Assembly: GCA_005776725.1 (NCBI GenBank)
Contig: SXOO01000004.1
Coordinates: 1-48,944, forward strand
Reading direction: 5' to 3'
Origin: Pseudomonadota bacterium
GTDB taxonomy: Bacteria > Myxococcota_A > UBA9042 > GCA-2863065
Length of the DNA stretch: 48,944 bases
Both the position numbers and the translations under genes were made by a program. Under the pieces are notes generated by a model. The model saw only the letters and a program-made list of their open reading frames with translations. It searched no databases and had not been told where the DNA came from. Below, piece by piece: positions 17,089 to 29,300 of the stretch. Each line of letters starts with the position of its first letter. Position 1 is the stretch's first letter.

Positions 17089-17106
17089 TACAACATGCGT
17101 GCCAAT
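17089..17106 (-). promoter_or_regulatory. Predicted sigma-54 (-24/-12) promoter of the activator operon
   Basis: Read on the minus strand this is ATTGGCACGCATGTTGTA: a perfect -24 box TGGCACG, four spacer bases, then TTGTA against the consensus TTGCA/T. Spacing between the GG and the -12 element is correct. It points toward the activator start at 16999 and would give a leader of roughly 75-80 bases. The gene served encodes a sigma-54 activator, so positive autoregulation is likely. The one mismatch is in the -12 GC dinucleotide, which is important, so activity may be modest. Confidence 0.6.
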
Positions 17107-17140
17107 GCCGGGCCGGCGGGGCCAATCGCGTCCGGGGTAA

Positions 17141-17211
17141 TTCACCGGAGCGCGGAGCGCGGAGGTGAACCCGGCCGGGGAGCTCTGCTGCCCCGGCCCC
17201 AACATGAATTC
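17141..17211 (+). repeat. Dispersed two-hairpin element, copy 1
   Basis: A 71-base element nearly identical to 48379-48450 (one single-base indel and two substitutions). Hairpin 1: TTCACC (17141-17146) pairs with GGTGAA (17164-17169), enclosing a symmetric GGA/GGA internal loop and an inner GCGC/GCGC stem with a GGA apical loop. Hairpin 2: GGCCGGGG pairs with CCCCGGCC around a 10-base loop AGCTCTGCTG. It ends CAACATGAATTC. Neighbouring genes are on the other strand. It could be a REP-like or MITE-like element, a structured RNA or a bidirectional terminator. I do not recognise it as a named family. Confidence 0.75.
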
Positions 17212-17378
17212 CAGGCCCGGGAACAACCCTAGACGACTCGACGTCTGGCTGACGCCCGCCCCCCGACGGGAGCGGCCGGTAACGCAGGATGGCCGTGACG
17301 AACTGCCGTCACCGCCCGAGAAATGACGACGGGCCGTCGCCATGGAGCGCTCGGCCGCGTGCGCCCCCTGAGGTGCTT

Positions 17379-20300
17379 TCAGCCCCGGCCACGACTACGG
17401 ACGCGTGCTCGACCACTCCGCGCGAGCAGCAACGCCGTGAAGAGCCCCAGCAGCGTGAGCCAAGTCGACCCGGCACCCGGCGCTCCGCCGGCGGAACAGT
17501 CGGGAGCCGAGGGCGGCTTGGAGGCCGGCGGGACCGGCCCGCCACCCGAGTACTGGGAGGAGCCGAAGAGCAACTCGAGGTCGTCGAAGGAGCCGTCGTC
17601 GTCGTCGTCGTCGTCGAGGCAGTTGACGACGCCGTCTTCGTCCGTGTCTTCGAGCTCGATCACCTCGGGGCGGTCCGCCGCCGCTATCGGGGAGTGGCCG
17701 CACAGCACCTCGTCGACGTCCGACCACCCGTCGCCGTCGTCATCCGAGTCGACGCAGTCGATGCGCGTATCGCCGTCGGTGTCGGCGAGGTCGCCCTTCG
17801 GGGGGGTGTCGGTCGCGTCCTCCTCGTCGTTGCCGCAGAGCCGCTCTAGCGGGTCGGCGACGCCGTCGCCGTCGCTGTCTTCGGTCAGCCCATCGCAGAC
17901 GCCGTTCTTGTCGGCGTCGGCAGGGACGTCCTTGCCGTCCAGCGGATCGGAGCTGCACGCCACCTCGTCGCCGTCGGTCCAGTCGTCGTGATCCGTGTCT
18001 GCCAGCACGGGCGAGGTCTCGCCCTCGTCGTGCTCGCCATCGCGGTCCGCGTCCTCCGCGCCGTCTTCGAGGCCGTCACCGTCGGTGTCGGGCTCGAGCG
18101 GGTTCGTGCCTGCGCAGGCCGCTGCGCTATCGCCACCGCGAGCGCACGCCGTGACCTCGAGCCCGTCTCCGAGGCCGTCTGCGTCCGTGTCTGCGACGAG
18201 GGCGTCGGTCTCCTCCGGATCCCGCTTGGCGTTCTTGTTGGCGTCTTCCGCTCCATCGCTGAGTCCGTCGCCGTCCGTGTCCGCGAGGGCGGGATCGGTG
18301 CCGAGCTTACTCTCCGCTGCGTCCGGGAGGCCGTCGCCGTCGTCGTCGTCGTCGCGGCACGACGGGATGAGGTCGCCGTCCAGGTCGTTGACGTCGAGAC
18401 CATCGGGTGTGCTGAGCGCGCTGGACCCTTCGGTCCCGCACGCCGCCTCGAAGGCGTCGGTGTAGCCGTCGCCGTCGTCGTCCTCGTCGAGCACGTCACA
18501 CACGCCGTCGTGGTCCACGTCAGACGGTGTCGCCGCCGCGCCAGTCCCACATAGCGCTTCGTCCGCGTCGGACCACCCGTCGCCGTCGTCATCCAAGTCG
18601 ACCGCGTCGCAGGCGCCGTCCTCGTCCGTGTCGACGGGAGTGCCGCCAGCAGCGGTGCTGCAGGCCTCCTCGTCCACATCGGTCCAGGCGTCTCCGTCAT
18701 CGTCGGCGTCCACGCAGTCCGCCAGCCCGTCGCCGTCCAGGTCGCCCCCCGGCGCGAAGCTGTTGGGGTCGGACGGGCTCGTGCCGCACTGCTGCTCGTG
18801 CACGTCGAGCGATCCGTCGTCGTCGTCGTCTTCATCGGCGTTGTCGCCCGTGCCGTCGTCGTCGGTGTCCTTCTGCTCGAGGGGATCGCGCGGGAACGCG
18901 TCCATGCCGTCGGCGGCGCCGTCGTTGTCGTCGTCCGGATCCGCGTTGTTCCCGAGGCCGTCCGAGTCAGTGTCGAGCGCCTCCGCGGGGTCTTTCGGGA
19001 ACGCGTCGTTCACGTCCGGCGCGCCGTCGTTGTCGTCATCGGGATCCTCGTTGTCTCCGAAGCCGTCGCCGTCGCTGTCCGTCCCCTCGGTGGCGTCGTT
19101 CGGCCAGAGATCGCCGTTGTCACCCACCCCATCGCCGTCCGCGTCAGCCGTCTCGGACGGGTCATTCGGGAACGCGTCGTCCACGTCGTTCACGCTATCA
19201 CCGTCGTCGTCGAGGTCCTCGCTGTCGTCGAGTCCGTCGCCGTCGGCGTCCGCGCTCTTCTTCGGATCGGCCGGGAACGCGTCCAACGCATCGCCGACGC
19301 CGTCACCATCGCTGTCAGTGCTCTCCGTGGCGTTGGTCGGGAAAGCGTCCTGTGAGTCGGGTGTCCCGTCGCCGTCGTCATCGGAGTCGCTCTTGTCTCC
19401 GAGCCCGTCGTGGTCCGTGTCCGCCCACTCGGCCGGGTCCTTCGGGAACGCGTCTTTCGCGTCGCCGCGACCGTCGCCGTCCGTGTCCTTGTACTCGGTC
19501 CGGTCGGTGGGGAAGGCGTCGATCGCGTCTGGGACGCCGTCGCCGTCGTCGTCTGCGTCGCACGCGTCGCCGAGGCCGTCGCCGTCCGTGTCGACCTGCG
19601 AGGCCGCCGCGAAGCCCAAGCAGGTGTCCCCTGCGTCTGGGACCCCGTCGCCGTCGTCGTCCAGATCACACGCGTCGCCAAGGCCATCGCCGTCGAAGTC
19701 CGCCTGGCCTGAATTGGCCGACAGCACGCAGTTGTCGGCGGCATCTGTTACGCCGTCGCCGTCGTCGTCCGCGTCGCACGCGTTGCCGTGGCCGTCGCCG
19801 TCCGTGTCGCTCTGCTTCGGGTTCGGGACGCTGGGGCACGAGTCCGCGACGTTCGTGATGCCGTCCCCGTCCACGTCCGGATCGCAGGCGTCACCGAGTC
19901 CGTCCTTGTCGAGGTCCGTTTGCACCACGTTCACGGCAGAGGGGCAGTTGTCTGCGCCGTCGGGCGCCGAGTCGCCATCGTCATCCGTGTCCGCGATGTC
20001 GCCGATGCCGTCCTTGTCGGTGTCCTTCGACTCACCGGGATCTTTCGGGGCCGCGTCCAGCCCATCCGGCACGCCGTCGCCGTCGTCGTCGGCGTCCTTG
20101 TTGTCACCGAGGCCGTCGCCGTCCGTGTCCTGCCACTCCGCGCCGTTGGTCGGGAAGGGGTCCTTGCCGTCACCGACGCCGTCTCCGTCCGAGTCCACGG
20201 TCTCGTCGCCGTCGAGCGGCAGAGGGTCGCTCGCGTCCGGACCGCCGTCGCCATCGTCGTCTGTGTCGGCGTTGTCGCCGATGCCGTCGCCGTCCGAGTC

Positions 20301-23300
20301 CTTCGTCTCGGTGGCGTCCTGTGGGAGAGCGTCCTCACCGTCGGCCACGCCGTCGCCGTCCGAGTCGGAAGACGCCGTCGGGTTGGTCGGGAAGGCGTCC
20401 TGGCTGTCGGACACGCCGTCGCCGTCGTCGTCCGGGTCCGCGTTGTCCCCGATGCCGTCGCCGTCGGAGTCCACCGACTCGGCCGAGTTGGTCGGGAACG
20501 CGTCCTTCCCATCGCCGACGCCGTCCTTGTCGGTGTCCTTGACCTCGGTGGGGTCCAGCGGCAGCGCGTCTGCCGCGTCCGCCACGCCGTCGCCATCGTC
20601 GTCGCCGTCGCAGACGTCGCCGAGCCCGTCGCCGTCGGTGTCCGTGATCTTCTTCGACTTCACTCCCGGGCAATTGTCGGAGCCATCGGGGACGCCATCG
20701 CCGTCGTCGTCCGGGTCGCACGCGTCTCCGAGGCCATCGAGATCGCTGTCGAGCTGCGTCGGGTTCGCGATCAGCACGCAGGCGTCCTTGGTGTCGAGCA
20801 CGCCGTCCCCGTCGTCATCGTCATCGCACGCGTTTCCGATGCTGTCGTGATCCGTGTCGACCTGGCTCGGGTTCGCCTTCAGCGGGCAGTTGTCGGCCGC
20901 ATCGGGGACGCCGTCGCTGTCGTCGTCGGGATCGCACGCGTCTCCGATGCCGTCCCCATCGAGGTCCGTCTGGACGGTGTTCTTGGCGATTGGGCAGGTG
21001 TCTTGCGCGTCCGGGATGCCGTCCGCGTCGTCGTCCGAGTCCGCCGTGTCCCCCGTGCCGTCCCCGTCGGTGTCCTTCGACTCGGAGGCGTCGGCCGGGA
21101 ACGCGTCTTTGGTGTCAGGCACGCCATCCCCGTCATCATCCGCGTCGGCGTTGTCGCCAATCCCATCGCCATCGGTGTCCTTCGACTCCGAGGCGTTGCT
21201 CGGGAACAGGTCGACCTCGTCGGCCACCCCATCGCCGTCCCCGTCGCTGGAGAGCAGCTCGTCGAGCGGCGCCGGATCGTCCACGTCGGGGACTCCGTCG
21301 CCGTCATCGTCGGTGTCCGCGTTGTCGCCGATGCCGTTGCCATCGGTGTCCTTGGATTCCGACGCGTCGTTCGGGAACGCGTCCTCCGAGTCAGCCACGC
21401 CGTCCCCGTCGGCGTCCGCGCTCTTGCCCTCGTCGAGCGGGAACGCATCTGCCGTGTCTGGGGTCCCGTCCCCGTCGTCGTCCGTGTCCGCGTTGTCGCC
21501 CACCCCGTCGCCATCCGTGTCCGCGGACTCCTGCTTGTTGCTGGGGAACGCATCGCCGTTGTCACCCACGCCGTCGCCGTCCGTGTCTATGGTCTCGGCC
21601 GGGTCGCGCGGGAACGCGTCGGAGACATCGAGCGTGCCGTCATCGTCGTCGTCCGTGTCGCACGGGTTCCCAGCGCCGTCGCCGTCCGTATCGGTCTGCG
21701 AACCTTTGACCGTGGGACAGTTGTCCGTGGCGTCGGGCACGCCGTCGCCGTCATCGTCGCTGTCGCAGGCGTCGCCCGCGCCATCTTTGTCGGTGTCGAG
21801 CTGCGCGGGGTTGCCGACCGTCCGGCAGGTGTCCGCGAGGTCCAGGGCCCCGTCGTTGTCGTCGTCCGGATCACAGGCGTTGCCAAGGCCGTCCCCGTCC
21901 GTGTCGAGCTGGGTCGGGTTCGCCGCGAGCGGACAGTTGTCGGCGGCGTCGGGCTTGCCGTCGCTGTCGTCGTCCGGGTCGCACGCGTCAGGGAGCCCGT
22001 CGTGGTCGGTGTCGAGCTCGGCGCCGGCGACCTTCGGACAGCCATCCTCCGCGTCGGGGATACTGTCGCCGTCGTCGTCCAAGTCGGCCTGGTCACCCTT
22101 CCCGTCGCCGTCCGTGTCCTCGCTCTCGGCGCCGTTCAGCGGGAACGGATCGGTGTTGTCCCCGACCCCATCGTCGTCCGAGTCCTTCCAGTCGGAGGGA
22201 TCGAGCGGGAACGCGTCCACGACATCGGGCGCCCCGTCGCCGTCATCGTCGGTGTCCGTGCACGCGGGCACACCGTCGGAGTCCGGATCGGCCGCGTCCG
22301 TGGCGCTGGGCGTGGATGTGGGCACCGTCGGATCGGTCCCACACGCCGCCTCGAACGCGCCGATGACCCCATCGCCGTCCGAGTCGACCTGCAGACAGGT
22401 CGCCTGACCGCCGCACACCGCGTCTTTGCAGTCGATGCGGCCGTTGGCGTCATTGTCGGAGCCGTCCGTACAGTCCTCGGTGAGGACGAGCTGGCACGTC
22501 TTACCGGCGCGTCCGGCCGGGCAAGCGCACATGAAGTCACCGACCCCATCGGTACAGGGGGCGCCGCCGTCGCACGGGTTCGGGTCACACTCGTCCTCGG
22601 GCACGCAGGTCGTCCCGTCTCCGGAGTATCCGGTGTCGCAGACGCAGGTGTGTGACCCCGGAATGTTCGTGCACAGCGCGTGATAGTCACAGCCACCGTA
22701 GGCGGTCTTGCACTCGTCGATGTCTGTGCAGACGAGCCCGTCCCCGGTCCAGCCGGGCGGGCACGCGCAGGCCACCGAGCCGGGGAGGTTCGTACACAGC
22801 GCGGCGGGATCACAGCCACCGTTGCCGGTCTGGCACTCGTTCACGTCGGTGCAGACGAGCCCGTCGCCGGAATACCCCGAGTTGCAGACGCACACGCGGG
22901 CTCCGCCCACGACGGAGCAGCCGGCGTCTTCCGCGCAACCCCCGTTCTCCTGCACGCAGTCAACCGGGGTGGTACAGGTGAAGCCGTCACCCAGCGTGCC
23001 GCCGGCGCAGTCACAGGTGAAACTCCCGACGGTGTTCGTGCAGATCGCGGCCGGATCGCAGCCGGCGGTCCCTGCGATGCACTCGTCGATGTCCGCGCAC
23101 GCCTTGCCGTTTCCAGCGAAGCCTTGGTGGCATTTGCAGGTGAAGCCGCCGTTCGTGTCCGTACACGTCGCGTCCGTCGCGCAGTCGTCGGCGCCCGTCG
23201 CGCACTCGTCGACGTTTGCGCATACCCCGGTCCAGGCCGACGCCCCCCAGCTGATCAACCCCGCGTAGCCGCTGTTACAGGCACACCCGTCGACCGGGCC

Positions 23301-26300
23301 TCCGGTGCTGTTCGGGGGGCACGGAACCTGGTCGCACCCGCCCTCCCACGCGCCCGCGCCCCAGGTGATCGTGCCCGCGAAGCCGGTGCCGCAGAGGCAA
23401 CCTGCGGGCCCACCCGCGCTGTCCGCGGGGCATGGGACCAGCGCACAGGCGCCGTCGTAGGCCGTTCCGCTCCAGCTGATGGCGCCAGCATAGCCCTGAA
23501 CGCAGGTGCACGTGCCGTCGCCGCCGCTGCTGTTCTCGGGGCAACCGACCTCGACACAGCTGCCAACGTAGGCGTTCCCGTTCCAGCCAATGGTCCCTGC
23601 GTAGCCGGGATCGCAGGAACAGGTCGCTCCAGACCCGCCCCCGGTGCTGTGCGCCGGGCATGCGCCCTCGAGGCACGCTCCGGTGTAGGTCTGGGAGCTC
23701 GGCTCCCACTCCAGCGTGCCACCGAAGCCGGGCTCGCAGGTGCAGGCGCCGTCCCCACCCGCGCTGTGGGCCGGGCAGGCGACGGCTGAGCAGGTGCCAG
23801 AGTAGCTCTGGCTACCGGCGCTCCACGCGACGGACCCGGAATAGCCGGCGTCACAAAGGCAAGTCCCGTTGGACCCGGTGCTGTGGGTCGGACAAGCGAC
23901 CGTCGTGCAGCTCCCCGTATAGGCCTGCGAGCCGCCATTCCACGCGATGGTCCCGGAGAAGCCCGCGCCGCAGCTGCACGTCCCGTTGGACCCGGCGCTG
24001 TTGGCGGGACACGCGACTGCCGTGCAGCTGCCCATGTAGGCCTGGCTCCCGCCGTTCCACGCGATCGACCCGGAGTAACCCGCGTCGCAAGCGCAGGTCC
24101 CCGCGCCCCCCGTGCTGTTTGAGGGACAGGCCACGGCCGTACAGCTCCCGGTGTAGGCCTGGCTCCCGCCGTTCCACGCGATGGACCCGGAGTAACCCGC
24201 GTCGCAAGCGCAAGTCCCCGCGCCCCCCGTGCTGTTCGAAGGACAGGCCACGGCCGTGCAGCTCCCGGTGTAGGCCTGGCTCCCCCCGTTCCACGCGATC
24301 GAACCGGAATAGCCGGCGCCACAGGCGCAGGTCCCGTTGGACCCCGTGCTGTTGGCAGGACACGCGACGGCGGAGCACGTAGTGCCATCTCCGGCGAAGC
24401 CCGGATTGCACGCACACGAGAAGCTCCCGGGCGTGTTGGTGCAGCTCGCATTCGTGTTGCAGGGAAGAGTGAGCGACAACGCCTGGACCCTGAGCTTCGC
24501 GGTCGGGTTCGTGGCCGTGGTCCCGATCTTGAACCGCACCCCTTCTGAGCTGAGCACCACCAGGGTCTTCTCCCCGACGTCGAGGCCGGCACCTCCGCTG
24601 AGGTTGGTGAACTGGTCGCCGTAACCAGCGTTGCAGCTGAGCAGATCCGCGCTTGTCACTGCCGCGAAGGGCTTCACAACGAGGCACGGGGGCGCCTGGA
24701 GGTTGTCCTTGGCGCTGATGTTGATCTGGTTGCCATGCGGCCCGTCGGAGGTGATCTCTCCCGTGGTGCCGCATCCGCCCGAGAGCGTCGTCCCGGTGTC
24801 GACGTCTAGGCAATTCGCTGGCAGCGCGATCTCGAACGCAGCCGCCTGGACTCCCAGGCACTCGTCGACGTCGCTACACGCCCCGTCCCAACTCTGCCCG
24901 CCGGCGTTCCAGGAGATCGTCCCGGAGTAGCCGGCGGCACACGTGCAGGTCCCGTTGGACCCCGTGCTGTTGGCGGGACAAGTGACCGACGTGCAGCTGC
25001 CCGTGTAGGCTTGGCTTCCGCTGTTCCACGCGATGGTCCCCGAGTAGCCCGCGCTGCAGGTGCAAGTCCCGCTGCCGCCGGTGCTGTTGGCAGGACACGC
25101 GACGACCGTGCAGCCAGTGCCGGCGGTCGTGCCGTCCCCGGAGGAGCCGACGGGACACGAGCAGCTGAGGCCGGTGGCATTCGCGCCACAGCTCGCGCCC
25201 ACTGTGCACGGAGTGGCCACAGCGCTACACGCGCCTTCGCTGCCTGCGACCGCGCAGCTGTCGCAGCTGCCGTCGCAGGGCAGATCGCAGCAGAACCCGT
25301 CCGTGCAGGCGCGGCTCCGGCACTGCGCCGCCAGCGTGCACGCCGTCCCCTCGGGCGCGCCGAAGTTGGACAGCGTGACCGTCCCGACGCCGTAGGTGAC
25401 TTTTGCCACCACGAATCCCGAGAAGACCACCTCGCCGAACGCCTGACCCGTGAGGTCGTTACCAGCGGTCACGATGGTGAGCGTTTGGCCTGCCAGAGCC
25501 CCTGTGTCGAGCGTTGCGTCGAGCGTCACGTTCAGTCGCGCGTTCGCCAGCTGCGTGAGGCTTCCGGTAACGGCCAATCGGTCGTAGTCGGTGCCGACGA
25601 CGCCGCCTGCTCCGGTGACTTCGATGTCGACCACGGCCCGGTCACCCGCGGCGTTCTTCGCGAACGCCAGGTCCGAGGCTACCGTCAGCGTCCCTGCGCC
25701 CACGCCGGGCGCCAGACGCCCCGCGGTGTTGGCGGTCGACCGCCTCAGCGTAATGGACGTGGTGCCGGTGGCCTCGATCGTCCCACTCCCGGAGACGTCG
25801 TGGCTCAATGTCCGGGCAGTCCCGGAGGTGGGATCCGTGAGTCGCAACTTGCCCGTGGTGCCCAGCGTAACGCGGCCACCGCCCAGCGCCGCCGCGTCGT
25901 TGCCGCCCAGCTCGGTGGCCACGAGGACGCCCGAGGTGACCTGGAACGTCCCCTGCCAACCGGAGTTGTTGGCCGCGAGCCCCAGCTCGCGCGACGCCAC
26001 ACTTGGCGCGTAGGTGAGCGTCTTGGTCGCGCCGCCGTTCAGCGCCGCATAGAGGGTCCATCCCGCGGCGTCCGCGGTGTCGAGTGTGGACGCGTGGTCC
26101 ACGTGAACCACTCCGACGACAGAGTGGCCGCCGGAGCCTCGGAGCGTGCCCCCTGCCAATCGAAGCTCGTTGAAGTCCGCGAGGTTGGCGGACGCCGCTG
26201 TCCCGCCCGTCTTGACCGTGAGCCTGCCAAAGAACTTGGCGTTATTGTCCGCGATGACCGTGCCCGAGCCGAGCTCGAAGACATCGACCGTGGTGGGCGA

Positions 26301-29300
26301 GAGATCCGGCGAGCCGTTCCACCCGGTGGGGTCCGTGTTCCCCCAACCGTGGGCGCCGCCGCCCCACACCCAGCGCCTACCGTTGGCGCACGCGCCGCCC
26401 TCGTTGCGCTGGCCCGCTGGGCAACAGTCACCCGCGCCCGCCCCAATGCACTCGCTGCTCGAGCATGAACCGTGGCACGCCCCGAAGGTCGTGTTCGCGG
26501 TGGGCGTGCAGGCCGTGAGCACATACTGACCGCTGGAGACCGTCGCGCACGGCGCACACGTCACGCCGTTGCCGTACGTGCCGGTGAGGCAATTGCAGAT
26601 GAAGGACCCCGGCGCATTGGCGCAGGTGGTGGCTGCGTTGCAGTTGTGGGTGCCCGCCGCGCACTCGTCGATGTCCGTGCAGCTCGTGCCGTTCCCCGTG
26701 AAACCGGACGCGCAGGCGCACGTAAACGCCCCCGACGTGTTCGTGCAGACCGCGTTGGCGTGGCAATTGTCGGTGTTCGCCGCGCACTCGTCGATGTCTG
26801 TGCAGGTGATCCCGTTGCCGCTGTAGCCGGCCGAGCAGGCGCACAATCCGGAGGGCTCGGACCCGGCGCAAGCCCCGTTGGCGCTGCAGGCGGAGGAGAC
26901 GATGGCCGCGCCGAGGCACACCTTCTGGGTACCGGTCCCATCGCACACCGACTGGCCCTGGCCGAGGCACACCCCTCCGACCTGGCAGGTCTCCGCCGCC
27001 GGCACGGTCGGGCAGGGATCGACGTCAGTGCAGAGCATGTCACCGTCGACGTCGCCGGACGCGTCGTTGCCGGTGCACACGTCCAAGGCGTTGCACACTG
27101 CATCCCCGTCGTTGTCTGCAACGAGGGCACCGCTGGACGTTGCGCTGCGGGCGATAGCGATCTGGGAGGCTGGCAACAGGTTGGCCACGCCGGTCGCCGT
27201 AATCGTCTTGCCGGTGGTGTTCACCGTGGCGGCGACCTGGGTCCACCCGGCCGTGGTGGTGGCGACAAAGACCTTGAGGTCGCCCTCCGCGAGCCCGAGC
27301 GCGGCCGCGCGCTGGTTGTCGTAACGGATAGTGACGTCCACACCCGAGAAGGCCAGCGCCGAGCCGCAGCTCCCGAGCTCGTGAATCGAGACGGCGTCGA
27401 CCAAGCCCGAGGACACGCTGGAGTGATCTGGCGCGAGGAGCGACAGGGAGAGCGTGTCTGCGGTGAGCCCCGTCAGGTTGGACAGGCGCAAACCGTTGAC
27501 GAGGTCGGGCGCCGTGTCGGTGTTCGGCTCGCCCCAGTTCGTGTTGCCCGACACCACCAGGTTGGCCAGGCGCAGCTTCCCGGTGCTGACCGCCGTCCAG
27601 CCGGCCTGCGTACCGTCAGCTTGGGTCAGTGTGCGCCCCGCGGTCTGCGCGAGGGAGGCCCATGTGACTCTCAGGACCCCGCCATCCGCGATGACCCGTC
27701 CGTTGTGGGTGAAGGTGCCGCCGATGGACAGCGTGCCGGCGCCCCGGATCGTCGACGAGGTCGAATTTTGTGCGAGCCGAGTCGTGAATACACCGCCGGT
27801 CGACAGCGTGCCGCCCGAGCGCAGCTCGACCGTGGAGGTCGACCCGACGCCCACGGCGACATTCGCAGCGCCACCCATCGAGAGGGAGACACCATCAACC
27901 GCAAGCCGTCCGGTGGCGCTGGTCCCCGAGGCGACGTTGAGCGCTCCGGTCGCCGACAGAGTGAGAGACGCAGTCCCTGCCGTGAGAACTAGAGCCGCGT
28001 TGTTGCTGGGGGAATCAGCCACGTTGAGTCCGGCTTTGAACGAGATCCGCCCTGCACCGGCCGTGGTCGCCAGGGGCAACAGCGGCTGGCTCACCCCGTC
28101 GTACTTCGTGGAGCCACGCAGAAGGAGGCTGCCGTTGATGTTGATCTGCGAGGCGCTGTCGACGCTGAGCGTCGACACAGCTGCCCCACCGGCGCCCGTC
28201 CCAACGGCTAGGTCCAGCAGCGTGGTGCCGACCACCCCGCCGTTGATGGCCTGAAGGGTGCCGCTCGCGGTCGGCGAGCCCGTTCCGAGGTTGATGGACC
28301 CCGCGAAAGTGGCGGTGCCCCCGTCAACGGTCAAACTCCCCTTTGCATTGACCCCGGCGCCGAGGGTGAGGTCCCCGGTCGCGGCCAGAGTGGGGGCGGC
28401 CGTCCCAGCCTTGAGCACCACGGCCACGTCGTTGTTGTTGGTATCTGCCAACGTCAGGGCGCTCTTGAACGAGATCCGGCCGGGACCGGGCGTCGTCGCC
28501 AGGGGCAATAGCGGCTGGTTCACGCCGTCGTACTTGTTGGAGCCACGCACGACGATGCTTCGGTTGACATTGATCTGCGATGTGCCATCCACGCTGATAT
28601 TCGCGACGCCCGAGTCCGCATGCACCGCTCCGAGGTGCAAGTCGAACCCCGTATTGGCGACCACCCCGCCGTTGATGGCCTGGAGCGTCCCATTCGCGGT
28701 CCCAGCCCCGAGGCCTAGGACGATATAGGGGCCGAACGTGGCGCTGACGCCATCCACGGTCACGGCCCCCGTCGCGTTGCTACCGGAACCAATAGAGAGC
28801 TCTCCGGTCGCCACCAGAGTCGACGCGGCGGCGCCGGCCTTGATGACGACTGCCGCGTTGTTGTCGTTGGTGTCGGCCACGTAGAGGCCTTCAGTGAACG
28901 AGAGCCGGCCGGGGCCCGGGGTCGTCGCGAGGGGCAGCAGCGGCTGATCCACGCCGTTGTACTTGTTCGACCCGCGAACGAGCAGGCGGCCGACGGCGAT
29001 CCGCGACGTGCCGTCTACGCTCAGGTTCGCCACTCCGCCCGCGAAGTGCTGCTGCCCCAAGAATAACTGGGCCGTTGCGCTCGTCAGGATCCCGCCGTTC
29101 AGCAACGTCAGGTTCGCCGTACAGGCGCTGGCAGCGATGTCTGCGTTGGCGCCGCTGAGAGTGACCACGCCGCCGTCGACGGTCAGCGTGCCCTGCGAGG
29201 CGGACCCACCGCAGATTTGCAAGGCGGAGGTGATCGTCAAGTCCCCGCCACTCGCCACGGTCAACTGCCCGACAGAGGAGGAGGAGCCGGCGAGTGTCAC

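Larger units (their letters stand above)
17000..17378. other. Intergenic region between the giant gene and the sigma-54 activator gene
   Basis: This stretch of 379 bases lies between two minus-strand genes. It holds the predicted sigma-54 promoter (17089-17106), one copy of the two-hairpin repeat (17141-17211), and small inverted repeats just downstream of the giant gene: 17232-17247 (AGACG arms) and 17295-17312 (GTGACG arms, 6-bp stem). The hairpins have no T-run, so they are at best weak terminators. I see no convincing small gene here. Confidence 0.6.

Noticed and set aside
17181..17343. A possible short conserved peptide (FMLGPGQQSSPA) on the minus strand of the two-hairpin element in both copies.
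   Set aside because: The shared text ends with the repeat itself, flanking codons differ completely, and no ribosome-binding site is visible. DNA or RNA structure explains it better.
17379..22420. Long plus-strand frames of several hundred Ser/Pro- or Val/Arg-rich codons opposite the giant gene.
   Set aside because: They mirror the Asp-codon repeats on the other strand and have no start signals or family resemblance.
23230..25130. A CRISPR array, because of the regular spacing of near-identical repeats.
   Set aside because: The units are contiguous, 117 bp long, in frame and coding for a Cys-rich protein repeat, with no spacers and no cas genes.
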